Assembly (NCBI GenBank): GCA_036873135.1
Contig: JAPTYO010000008.1
Span: forward strand, 30,840,761-30,904,760
Length of the DNA: 64,000 bases
Reading direction: 5' to 3'
Origin: Clarkia xantiana subsp. parviflora
Lineage: Eukaryota; Streptophyta; Magnoliopsida; Myrtales; Onagraceae
The notes beneath the pieces are model-generated. The model saw only the letters and a program-made list of their open reading frames with translations. It was not told the origin of the DNA and did not search any database. Below, in pieces: positions 54,130 to 63,691 of this stretch. How positions within the stretch are numbered: the first letter of the stretch is position 1; each line of letters opens with the position of its first letter. The translations under genes and the position numbers were made by a program.

Positions 54130-56910
54130 ATGTCTGGTAAGATTTTTCACCTTATTACCATTTTTTCCTCCATTTTTGATCTTCTTAGGTTTCAATTTCC
54201 CCTCCTTCCTTCCATCGACGATTTTCAGCCGAGGGATCTGCCACCAACAGCGGGTCTTCCCCTGATGGACCACCTTTTGTCTTCAAGTATCTCAAGAACT
54301 CGCTTGCACCTATTAACTACGATAGGGCTTGCGTAGAATGTGGTATCTTCGAATCCTCCTTCGGGGCTCGCTATCCCTATGAGCAATTCAAATTCAATCC
54401 TCGCGACACCTGGGTTACGCTCCCTAAAGGAGACGAGGTGTTCATCTCCCCAGGGCAAATTCGTGCGGGAATCCGACTCCCTTTTTGTCCGAGTTGGGTG
54501 GAGCTATGCAACCACTACAAAACTTACCCCACGACCTTCTCTCCACACGCAATCCGCACATGGATTGCCTTTCAAGTATGGTGTGATCTTAACAAAGAGG
54601 ACTGGAGCTATACCCTGGAGCTTTGGCGGGTCCTCTACAAGATGACCTGTAACAAAGATGGAATCTGCTCCTTTACTCCCCGCCAACTCGAGGGGACCGA
54701 CGAGCAATATAAGGAGATGGGCTGGGATAGGAAGGTGTCCTGGAGGATTTGCAAGGAATGGGCCATCATCCACGATAAGGGGCATGACAATGCCAACTGG
54801 AAGGAACAGTACTTTTTCATCAAGCCTGGTCCCATCGAATGGCCGAAGACCGCCGTAGAAGCTGATCCTCCTGTGCCCTTCCGTCAATGGTCGGAGCAGA
54901 CTAAGAGGGCTTTGATGCTCATCCAAGCCCGTCGCTGGGAGGAGGGTTATCAGCCCTTCGAGGCCACTTCTGTTACTGACCGACAACGGATAAAAATATC
55001 TATCATGCTGATTGATCCCGAAGCCGGGGGAAAAATTCGTGATGGCCTTTCCAATGTAATTTTCTGGGTAATCTTCTAATTATTTCTTGTTTTCACTGCT
55101 TACAGCCCATCGATCATCGCTGACCGCCCATCTGTTTCAGGAGGATACCGATGCCTCCCACTCGTTGAAACGTAAGAAGAAGTCCTCGTCCAGGAGAAAG
55201 TCCTCCGCCGCGTCGGAGCCGTCTCAGAAGAGGAAGAAGACCTCCGAGGCACCAAGGTCTGCCCCCACACCCGAGGAGCAGACTAATGCGGACGTGGTTA
55301 GGGCCGCCTTCGGTGTCCGCTCCGAAAAGGAAGGTAAGGAAGTTTTTCGTGCTATAAAAAGATATAGAGAGTTGGTTCCTCAAGACCTTCAGGCCTCCGA
55401 CATGGAAGGGCGGATCAGGGATGTCAAGAATGTCCTTCGAGGGGAAACTCCACACGTCCTCGAAGCGGGTTACTACGACTTTTTCGGCTGCGAGAAATAT
55501 GTGGAGCGTTGTCTAATTTGGTATACCGATATCAATTTACTTCCTCACCTTGTTCGCCCCGCTGCAGGTCACACGGACGTCGCACCTACTGCACCTGCCT
55601 CAGACCCCGTGCCTGCAGCGGAGCCGGGGGTGGATGATGTCCCGACGGAAGTCCGTGGCGAATTTGGTCGGGTGATTACCTTGGAGGACTCCCCCTCCGA
55701 GGACCAAGCTGAGGAGGAAGGCCTAATCCTCCGAGGAAAATCGAGGTCGACTCCTGCTAAGTCATCTGGTAAGGAGACGTCCCCACTCCCCCTCGCGCTA
55801 CCATCGACACCAGTTAGGGGCGCGACCCCCGAAGCTCGGTCAAGTGAAGATGGGGGAGCCCGTCTGGTAGTACCTCCATTCCCCTTGGATGGAGACTATT
55901 ACCAGGCCTTCTCCTCGGATCAGAGTGCGGAGCCTTGGAGACCGGTGGAGTCTCTACGGGAGGTTTCTCTACATCGGGGGTGCCAGGAGGAGAACCTGGC
56001 CTTGCACTTGGTGTCGGGCTCGATCCCGCCATCACTGAGGCGCCCCCTTTCACTGGAAGGGGAGGACATCAAGGCGGACATCCGTCAAATGGCCGTCCGT
56101 CGGATAGAGGTAGGTTATACTTTGCTTTTACTCATCTGAAAGTATTCCGACTTTTAAATACTAAGCTGTATTTGTCCTCAGGAAATGGCGGACCAGGATC
56201 GTTGCTTCGGCTACATCCTGTCCCTGCAGGAGGCTTTGGAGCAAGAACGGGCCAACTCCAACCTCGAGAGCTTGACTAAGCTCCAGGAGGACCTGGCCAC
56301 CTCCGAGGCGTCAAGGCTCCGTGCGGAAGAGGGCAGAAGGCAAGCCGAAGAAGGTAGGCAGCAGGCCGAGGAGGGTAAGGCCAAGCTTGTTCAAGAGGCT
56401 CAATCCCAGCAAAGGCGGATTCTAAGCCTTGAGAGCTCGCTTAGGCGGGAGAAGCAAACGGCCTTAGCTGATCGGAATCAGGCTGCCTTTGATAAAGCGG
56501 AGTTGAAGGAAATTGCTGATCGGTTGAAGCTTGAGAAGCAAAGGGCGATCGCGGAGCTGGAGGAGGAAAAGGCGGACCGTTCCGCCCAAATAGCGAACGC
56601 GAAGGTCCAGGGCCGCGAAGAATATCGGAGCTCGGAGGACTTCAAAGCGGATGCGGCGAAGCATTGTCAGGAAGACTTGCAGAATGCCTTCCTTGACATT
56701 GTCGAAGAGCTTAACGAAACTTACGGGGACTCCATCGACCTGAGGAAGTCCAAGATTCTCGGCCGAGCCGCAGAAAGGTACTTTAGCCTCCCGTCGGAGA
56801 GTTCCTCTGAAGATGCCGACGACCCTCCTGCAGATCCCTCCGATCCTACCCCTCCGAAGCCCTCTGAAGATCCAGCATCCGACCCTAAAGCATCCGAGGA
56901 CCGAGCTTAA
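54130..56910 (+). CDS. Element B antisense gene (Transposase_28-like, coiled coil), intact
   Basis: Four exons are 54130-54136, 54229-55067, 55141-56109 and 56182-56910. The introns (92, 73 and 72 nt) have GT...AG ends and keep the frame, giving 847 residues with no stop. Exon 1 is only ATG TCT G. About residues 60-200 resemble the Pfam family named putative gypsy-type transposon (VFISPGQIRAGIRLPFCPSW, HAIRTWIAFQVWC). Exon 3 begins with basic clusters (LKRKKKSSSRRK, SQKRKK) that could be nuclear signals, then GYYDFFGCEKYVERC and PLDGDYYQAFSSDQ. Exon 4 (from about 606) starts EMADQDRCFGYILSL, forms a long Glu/Lys/Arg coiled coil and ends in a Pro/Asp-rich tail. It lies opposite to gag-pol with its own TATA box. 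Function unknown; a regulatory or nucleic-acid-binding role is inference. Confidence 0.82.
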
Positions 56911-57054
56911 TATTTTATAACTTAAGTTCTTGTAGTCCTTTATCGTTATCTCTCTCGTATTGAACTTCTTAGGCCTTCGAGCCTTTTATTAATATCATTT
57001 CCGATTACATTATGTTCTTCATAACGCTTTTGTCGGGCCCTAAGAGCCTTAAGT

Positions 57055-57850
57055 CTTTCCGTCGTCCTAAGACGCTTTTTAATCGAACCTTAAAGACTTA
57101 AGGATTTTTCGGACGTCCTATGACGCTTTTTAATCGAACCTTAAAAACTTAAGGATTTTTCGAACGTCCTATGACGCTTTTTAATCGAACCTTAAAAACT
57201 TAAGGATTTTTCGGACGTCCTATGACGCTTTTAAATCGAACCTTAAAAACTTAAGGATTTTTCGGACGTCCTATGACGCTTTTAAATCGAACCTTAAAGA
57301 CTTAAGGATTTTTCGGACGTCCTATGACGCTTTTTAATCGAACCTTAAAAACTTAAGGATTTTTCGAACGTCCTATGACGCTTTTTAATCGAACCTTAAA
57401 AACTTAAGGATTTTTCGGACGTCCTATGACGCTTTTAAATCGAACCTTAAAAACTTAAGGATTTTTCGGACGTCCTATGACGCTTTTAAATCGAACCTTA
57501 AAAACTTAAGGATTTTTCGGACGTCCTATGACGCTTTTAAATCGAACCTTAAAGACTTAAGGATTTTTCGGACGTCCTATGACGCTTTTTAATCGAACCT
57601 TAAAAACTTAAGGATTTTTCGAACGTCCTATGATGCTTTTTAATCGAACCTTAAAAACTTAAGGATTTTTCGAACGTCCTATGACGCTTTTTAATCGAAC
57701 CTTAAAAACTTAAGGATTTTTCGGACGTCCTATGACGCTTTTAAATCGAACCTTAAAAACTTAAGGATTTTTCGGACGTCCTATGACGCTTTTAAATCGA
57801 ACCTTAAAAACTTAAGGATTTTTCGGACGTCCAATGACGTTTTTTAATGT
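57055..57850. repeat. Element B array, 51 bp x about 16
   Basis: TGACGCTTTT recurs exactly every 51 bp from 57121 to 57835, with an edge unit at 57070. The unit reads through CGAACCTTAAAAACTTAAGG and ATTTTTCGGACGTCCTA. It starts about 145 bp after the antisense stop and ends about 125 bp before the pol stop. Confidence 0.97.
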
Positions 57851-57975
57851 ATCGAGAACAACTTAGGAATACTTTGATCAGAAGTAACCTCTTTATTGAT
57901 CGATGTCTTTTACATAGCATGCACCACTCAGGGCGACTTAATTACATCTTTGGGCCTCTACGGACGACTTATTTG

Positions 57976-60681
57976 TCAAACATGACATTTCTTCAGATGT
58001 TCACCACTAAAGGTGTTTCTTAATACATTGCCATCGAGGTCTTCTAACTTGTAAGCATTCGGGGCCGGCATGCCTACGATCTTGTAAGGCCCTTCCCATT
58101 TCGGGGACATCTTGTTGATCCGATCTTGTAGGGCGAACTCATTCCGACGCAGGACCAGTTCTCCCGCGTAGAACTGGCGCGACTTGACCTTCCGATTATA
58201 GTACCTGGCCGTCGCCAAGCGCATCCGAGCTTGCTCTATGTCGGCCTCCAGCCGTTTTTCCTCTAGCAAGGATAACTCCAAGCGCCTTGTTTCGTCATTC
58301 GTTAAAGGTCCTATCCTGGCTCTTTCTGGACTTGTCGAGGGCTCATAGCTTCTGGTCCGATGGGACGCCACAGCGATTTCCACGGGAGCGACCGCCTCCG
58401 TCCCATAAACAAGTGCGAACGGGGTTTCACCTGTTGACCGCTTGGGTGTCGTTCGGACCGCCCACAACACGTTCTCCAGTTCGTCCAGCCATTTTCCGTC
58501 CAAAGCGTAGACCCTTTTCTTCAAGCCCTCCATCACGATTTTATTGGCGGCCTCCACCTGCCCATTGGTCTGAGCGTGACGGACGGATGCTGTCCGATGC
58601 TCGATGCCAAACTCGTCCAGGAACTTCTCCACCTGAGCCCCGTTAAACGGAGGACCATTGTCGCTGATTATCACCTTCGGCACCCCATATCTCGACAAAA
58701 TTCGGGTCTGAAGGAACTTGATAATATATCCCGCTGTTGTCTTGGCTAACGGTTTAGCCTCGATCCACTTCGAGAAGTAGTCAATCGCGACAAGCAAATG
58801 CGTGCACTGGCCTTTTGCCTTCGGAAGGGGTCCCACCAGGTCAATGCCCCACTGTGTGAAGGGCCAAGCACTCCCAATGGGCATCAAATCGGCGGCGGGG
58901 GCTGTGATATTCGGAGCATATCTCTGACACGCGTCACAGGATCGGACAAGCGCCGTTGCTTCCTTATTCATCGTGGGCCAATAATATCCTAAGTTCAGCG
59001 CCTTCCTCAGGATAGACCGAGTGCCTTCGTGACATGCCGCGACTACTTCATGCAACTCCCTCAAAATCCGAGTCGTATCGGGTTCGGCCACGCATTTCAA
59101 GAAAGGAGTCGAAAGCAGACCCTTCTTGTACAACTGGTTATCCACCATCGCGTAATTAACTGACATTCGTCGCAGTCGCTCCGCTGCCACTTTATCTTCA
59201 GGGAGTGCCCCCGTAGTTAAGTATGCGATTATCGGGGTCATCCACGTGGATTCTTCCTTCGATCCCGTTCCGATGGCGCACACCTCTGACGGATCGGTGG
59301 TCGATAGAATCACCTTCTCCAAGAAGTGTACCTTCCGACTCTCTTCCAAAGGTGCCCCCAAGGCAAATTTGCTCAAGGCATCAGCCTCTACATTCTCTCC
59401 CCTCGGAATTGCCTCGATATCAAAGCTTTTGAAGCTCTCCTTCAAGGTCCGAGCCTCCTGAAGGTACTTCTTCATGATCGGGTTCTTTGCTCCATACTGC
59501 CCCCGAACCTGATTTACAATCAGGCTAGCATCACACTTCACCTTCAAATGTTCAATTCCGGTGCCCTTTGCGATTTTCAGCCCCGTTATAAGAGCCTCAT
59601 ATTCCGCCTCGTTATTGGTGGCTCTAAATGTTAGGGCCAATGCATATCGAAGTGGCTCCGCCCCACCTGGCGGAATCAATACGAACCCCGCACCCGATCC
59701 ATCCGAACTTGAGGAGCCATCCGTGTATAACTCCCAGGTGTTCTCCTTATTTGGCTGTTCCGACTGCTCCGCCGTCGGGACCCCTTCAGTACTCCCGGTT
59801 GCCCCCTCTACTGTTTCCGTTGCTTCAGGATCGGGAACAGTAGATTCAACTATAAAGTCGGCCAATGCCTGCCCTTTGATAGCTGTTCTCGGAGCGAAAT
59901 GAATCCGAAACTCGCTAAGTTCCACGGCCCACTTCACTAGTCTCCCCGACGCATCAGGTCGGTTCAAGAAGTGTTTCAATGGCTGATCAGTCAACACCGT
60001 AATTTCATGCGCATGGAAGTAAGGCCGTAACTTTCTAGCGGTAATAATCAACGCAAAGAGGTACTTCTCAATCGGAGGGTAGTTCATTTCACTCTTGGCA
60101 AACGCCTTGCTTACATAATAGACGGGGATTTGATTGCCCTCGACATTTTTAACTAAAACAGAGCTTATTGCAAACGAAGAAATAGCCAAGTAAAGATAGA
60201 GCGGCTCGCCTGGAGCTGGCTTTGCTAGTGGTGGGAGGGTGCGGAGATGTTGTTTGAGCGCTTGGAACGCCTCCTCACATTCGGCGGTCCATTCGAACTG
60301 TCGGTTGGCCCTCAACACATTGAAAAATGGCATCGCCCGGTCGCTTGCCTTGGATAGGAAGCGATTCATCGAAGCCAGTCGACCGTTCAGCACTTGCACC
60401 TCCCTATGGTTTGTCGGGGACTGCATCTCCTCTATCGCCCTTAGTTTTTCGGGATTCACCTCGATCCCCCTCTGGCTCACCATGAAGCCTAAGAACTTCC
60501 CTGAATGTACTCCGAAGGCACATTTGGCTGGATTCAAGCGGACTTGGTGGAGCCTCATCCTCTCGAAGGCCATTGCCAAGTTACCAACGTGGTCCGATGC
60601 TCGTCGGGACTTCACCAGCATGTCATCTACATAGGCTTCCATGGTACTTCCGATCATATCCCCGAACAGCTTGTTCACCAT
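57976..60681 (-). CDS. Element B pol C-terminal part: RT, dual RNase H, integrase
   Basis: The 901-codon frame begins just after a TAG at 60682-60684 that cuts RT. The RT catalytic AYVDDMLVKS is at residues 16-25. The RT-linked RNase H follows (about 125-275). The second, archaeal-type RNase H is at about 315-440 (YTDGSSSSDGSGAG, NNEAEYEAL, KCDASLIV, EADALSKF). The integrase zinc finger uses H543, H551, C582 and C585. The core triad is D614, D674 and E710, with exactly 35 residues between the last two. The frame ends GEHLKKCHV. Dual RNase H marks the Tat lineage. All visible catalytic residues are kept, so only the upstream stop blocks it. Confidence 0.94.
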   Translation of the reverse strand: MVNKLFGDMIGSTMEAYVDDMLVKSRRASDHVGNLAMAFERMRLHQVRLNPAKCAFGVHSGKFLGFMVSQRGIEVNPEKLRAIEEMQSPTNHREVQVLNGRLASMNRFLSKASDRAMPFFNVLRANRQFEWTAECEEAFQALKQHLRTLPPLAKPAPGEPLYLYLAISSFAISSVLVKNVEGNQIPVYYVSKAFAKSEMNYPPIEKYLFALIITARKLRPYFHAHEITVLTDQPLKHFLNRPDASGRLVKWAVELSEFRIHFAPRTAIKGQALADFIVESTVPDPEATETVEGATGSTEGVPTAEQSEQPNKENTWELYTDGSSSSDGSGAGFVLIPPGGAEPLRYALALTFRATNNEAEYEALITGLKIAKGTGIEHLKVKCDASLIVNQVRGQYGAKNPIMKKYLQEARTLKESFKSFDIEAIPRGENVEADALSKFALGAPLEESRKVHFLEKVILSTTDPSEVCAIGTGSKEESTWMTPIIAYLTTGALPEDKVAAERLRRMSVNYAMVDNQLYKKGLLSTPFLKCVAEPDTTRILRELHEVVAACHEGTRSILRKALNLGYYWPTMNKEATALVRSCDACQRYAPNITAPAADLMPIGSAWPFTQWGIDLVGPLPKAKGQCTHLLVAIDYFSKWIEAKPLAKTTAGYIIKFLQTRILSRYGVPKVIISDNGPPFNGAQVEKFLDEFGIEHRTASVRHAQTNGQVEAANKIVMEGLKKRVYALDGKWLDELENVLWAVRTTPKRSTGETPFALVYGTEAVAPVEIAVASHRTRSYEPSTSPERARIGPLTNDETRRLELSLLEEKRLEADIEQARMRLATARYYNRKVKSRQFYAGELVLRRNEFALQDRINKMSPKWEGPYKIVGMPAPNAYKLEDLDGNVLRNTFSGEHLKKCHV

Positions 60682-60684
60682 TCT

Positions 60685-62595
60685 CTAATAGGTCGCCCCT
60701 GCGTTCACCAGGCCGAAAGGCATGACATCGTACTGGAAGACTTCACTGTCCGCGTAGAAGGCGGTGTGTGGGGCATCCCTTTTCGCCATCTTTATCTGGT
60801 TGTAGCCAGAATAAGCATCCATAAAGCTCAGCAGCTCATGCCCCGATGTAGCATCCACCAATTGGTCGATCCGCGGGAGCGGATAACAATCCTTCGGGCA
60901 AGCCTTATTCAGGTCGCGGAAGTCGACACACATCCGCCACTTCCCGTTGCTTTTCCTCACCAGCACTGGGTTGGCTACCCAAGTCTGGAATCGGATCTCC
61001 CGAATGAACCCAACGTCGAGCAACCTGCCAACCTCCTGCTGGATTGCGATCCTCTTGTCTGTCCCCATCAGACGTCTCTTCTGCGCGATCGGCTTGATCG
61101 TAGGGTCGATATTCAGTTCATGTTCGATCACGTCACGGCTGATTCCTGGCATATCGCTCGGGGACCAGGCAAACAACTCCTTGAATTCTTTCAAGAGCGC
61201 GATCAACTCCTGAGCCCTCTCCTCGGTTAGGGCGGATCCGATCTTTACCTTCTTCTCGGGCCCATCTATCTCGACTTCTTTTAGGTCCTCCATGGGGGCG
61301 GGGCGCCCAAACTCCTCTCGAGGATCAGTGTCTGTCTGGAGAACCGACATAGCCTCCTTCCTTGATCTCCTTGTGGCGTTGACATAACACCGTCTCGACG
61401 CCACCTGATCGCCTTTTACTTCACCGACCCCATTCTCAGTCGGGAACTTCATTTTTTGATGGATAGTCGAGGCTACTGCCATCAGCGGGTTGATGGTGGT
61501 TCTCCCAATAATCGCATTGTACGTCCCTGTGGATTCGACCACCACGAACTCCACATCTCTCTTCTCCATTTTCCAGCCACTGCCGAACCACACAGGCAGC
61601 GTAATAACTCCCAACGGATAAGAGGTTGTGCCGCAAAATCCTACCATTGGGAAGTTAACCTCCCGTAGGTCTTTCTTCTTCTTCCCCATCTGCTCCAGGG
61701 CGTCGGAGAAGAGGATGTCGGAGGAGCTTCCTCCATCAATGAGGATCCTCTTCATTTCGAATCCACCTACATCCAGTGTCACGACTAGGGCATCCTCATG
61801 GGGGGTCTCTACTCCCTCCAGATCCTTCGCCGAGAAGGTAATCTCCATTTCCTCCTTCGGGGTCCATGTCCGGGACCTTTTCCCCAAAACCACTGCTACG
61901 GGTACCTGGTTGGCGTAACGCTCCCGAGAAGACGATGTGTCTCCCCCCGCAGCAAACCCTCCATGGATCACATTAATGACCCTCTTCTGTCGGGACCCTG
62001 ATGGGCCTTCCGAAGGCTCTGCTTCGGACCTTCTCTTCCTTGGGGATCTCGATCGAGATTTGGATCTCGACCGAGATCGGGAATGGGGCTTGCAGCGCGA
62101 ATCCCCCACGAACTCCTTCAGCTTACCCCTCTGGATAAGCTTCTCTACTTCCTTCTTCAGCTCCCGACACTGGTCAGTGTCGTGACCAGTGGCCCGGTGG
62201 AATCGGCAGTAACGGTCGGTGCGGGAGCCCAACTTTTCGCCTTCCTTCTTTTTGGGGAACCGAGCGAGGCCTTGCCTCTCCATTACCGCCAAGACCTCTC
62301 TCAAAGGCCTGTTGAGGGGGGTAAACTCCTCCCTCTGACTGTCCTTCTTTGTCGGACGCCTATCCTCCCTTCGATCGGAGCGTCCACGACTCCGACTACT
62401 CTCGGAGCTATCCTTCTTGTTTTGGTTGTCCAATGGTTTGAACAACTGCTTTCCTCTGCGCCCCTTGGGAGGAGCCAACTCTCCGGCAGCGATCTTCGAC
62501 TCTTGGACGTCGATTTGCTGTTTCACCCTCGCCTGAAGCGCCTCCATGCTCCAGACGTTTTTTGGCCGCGACGCTGTGCAGTAAGTCGGAGCCAT
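60685..62595 (-). CDS. Element B gag C-terminus, protease and RT N-terminal part
   Basis: The open frame (636 codons) joins gag to pol. The true reading starts near VWSMEAL (residue 14), since the residues before it are shift artefacts. The knuckle C-X2-H-X4-H-X4-C uses C130 to C143. An Arg-Ser run (HSRSRSRSKSRSRS) is at 171-184. The protease has LIDGGSSSDILF with catalytic D287. RT begins near residue 470 and carries FMDAYSGYNQI with D593. A TAG at 60682-60684 follows GATY; element A has CAG there. The protein would assemble particles, mature the polyprotein and start cDNA synthesis. Confidence 0.92.
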   Translation of the reverse strand: MAPTYCTASRPKNVWSMEALQARVKQQIDVQESKIAAGELAPPKGRRGKQLFKPLDNQNKKDSSESSRSRGRSDRREDRRPTKKDSQREEFTPLNRPLREVLAVMERQGLARFPKKKEGEKLGSRTDRYCRFHRATGHDTDQCRELKKEVEKLIQRGKLKEFVGDSRCKPHSRSRSRSKSRSRSPRKRRSEAEPSEGPSGSRQKRVINVIHGGFAAGGDTSSSRERYANQVPVAVVLGKRSRTWTPKEEMEITFSAKDLEGVETPHEDALVVTLDVGGFEMKRILIDGGSSSDILFSDALEQMGKKKKDLREVNFPMVGFCGTTSYPLGVITLPVWFGSGWKMEKRDVEFVVVESTGTYNAIIGRTTINPLMAVASTIHQKMKFPTENGVGEVKGDQVASRRCYVNATRRSRKEAMSVLQTDTDPREEFGRPAPMEDLKEVEIDGPEKKVKIGSALTEERAQELIALLKEFKELFAWSPSDMPGISRDVIEHELNIDPTIKPIAQKRRLMGTDKRIAIQQEVGRLLDVGFIREIRFQTWVANPVLVRKSNGKWRMCVDFRDLNKACPKDCYPLPRIDQLVDATSGHELLSFMDAYSGYNQIKMAKRDAPHTAFYADSEVFQYDVMPFGLVNAGATY

Positions 62596-63625
62596 AGGGG
62601 GGTTTGAGGTTTTTCAAGAAGGTACGGACGGCCTCGCCCTCTGATATCTCCTCATCCAGCTCGGTCATGCCAGCCGTGTAACGCTGGTAGTATTGGGCCA
62701 GCGATTCGTCGGGCCTCTGGACCACCTCATGCAGGGTCCGAACACTCTTCAGCAGCCGTCGACGCCCTTGGTACTGGGCGATGAATCGCTGATGCATATC
62801 CTCCCAACAGGTTATGCATCCGGTGGGCAGACTGTAGAACCATGTTAAAGCCTTCTCTCCCAAGGTACTCGGGAACAACGCGCAGATAACATCCTCATCT
62901 GGGGTCCTGCCCATGCACGCTGTCAGGTGCTTCTGTACGTGGCGGACCGGGTCCGCGTCCCCGTCGTACTCCTCTATCTTCGGGATACCCAAGCCTGGAA
63001 GGGCCAGGGTATTGATCAGCCTGGGAACGAAGGGATGGGTTTCCCGACTCCTCAACTCCGACATCATGGGCTTCTGATCTCCCATGCAAATACCCACAAT
63101 CTTCACCACCTGATCAGCAGTGAGGGGACCATTCAGGGGAATAGTCCTTTGTTGTACTGGCCCTGGTCCATCGACCACAAAATTCTCCGCCGGTGCTGGA
63201 TTCGGATGCCTGGGGGGAACGGGCTGTTCCCTCAACGGGGGAGGTGGCGGCAGATTGTCGTCCACCTTCCTTCTGGAAGTATCTCGCCGCGGAGGGAGCG
63301 GCGGTAGATCTACGGCCTGCCTTCTGGCAGCCTCTCTTCGGTCTAAGAGGGCCTCCATGGCCTCCATGAATAGGGGCATGGCCTCTGCCACTACCCTGGC
63401 CAGCTCTGGGCTCTGGGAAGGCGCCTCGTTCCTGGATCCACCGGGGAGCTCGTTCCTGGTCATCGACCTGGTTTCTCTTCGCGGGGGAACAACCTCCCTG
63501 GTGGTGTCATCTCGGTGAGTGCTGTCACCATCGTCTCTCAGATCCTGATGCTGTGTATCATCCTCAGGGGGATTGCTGGTGGTCTGCACCTGCTTGCCTG
63601 ATCGCTGCGGCCTGTTGCCAGCCAT
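62408..63625 (-). CDS. Element B gag N-terminal part
   Basis: The frame starts MAGNRPQRS at 63625, 67 bp inside the LTR. A Pro/Arg-rich N-terminus leads to VDGPGPVQQRTIPLNGP. The capsid-type retrotransposon gag domain follows (YDGDADPVRHVQKH, ALTWFYSLPTGCITCW, IAQYQGRRRLLKS). Real gag reading ends at about 62565. There the A run after GCC is one base longer than the downstream frame needs. The remainder to 62408 is a frameshift tail overlapping the next frame. The shift required is not the -1 type of a classic slippery site, so a mutation or an assembly error is more likely than programmed shifting. Confidence 0.92.
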   Translation of the reverse strand: MAGNRPQRSGKQVQTTSNPPEDDTQHQDLRDDGDSTHRDDTTREVVPPRRETRSMTRNELPGGSRNEAPSQSPELARVVAEAMPLFMEAMEALLDRREAARRQAVDLPPLPPRRDTSRRKVDDNLPPPPPLREQPVPPRHPNPAPAENFVVDGPGPVQQRTIPLNGPLTADQVVKIVGICMGDQKPMMSELRSRETHPFVPRLINTLALPGLGIPKIEEYDGDADPVRHVQKHLTACMGRTPDEDVICALFPSTLGEKALTWFYSLPTGCITCWEDMHQRFIAQYQGRRRLLKSVRTLHEVVQRPDESLAQYYQRYTAGMTELDEEISEGEAVRTFLKNLKPPYGSDLLHSVAAKKRLEHGGASGEGETANRRPRVEDRCRRVGSSQGAQRKAVVQTIGQPKQEG

Positions 63626-63670
63626 GGTATGGAGTCAAAGGGAAGCAAACTTACTTTGGCTTTTTGTTGC

Positions 63671-63690
63671 GTTCCCACAGACGGCGCCAA
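63671..63690 (-). other. Element B primer-binding site
   Basis: The minus strand reads TTGGCGCCGTCTGTGGGAAC one base inside the LTR. The tRNA is not assigned. Confidence 0.8.
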
Positions 63691-63691
63691 A

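Noticed and set aside
57055..57850. CRISPR-like regular repeat
   Set aside because: The 51-bp units are head to tail with no unique spacers, in a plant retrotransposon.
62555..62575. Programmed -1 frameshift at AAAAAAC in element B gag
   Set aside because: The gag reading register (GCC AAA AAA CGT) is not aligned with a slippery heptamer, the shift needed is +1, and element A keeps a single frame there.
62083..62607. 174-codon + frame opposite to element B gag
   Set aside because: It is a complementary-strand shadow of a GC-rich coding region.
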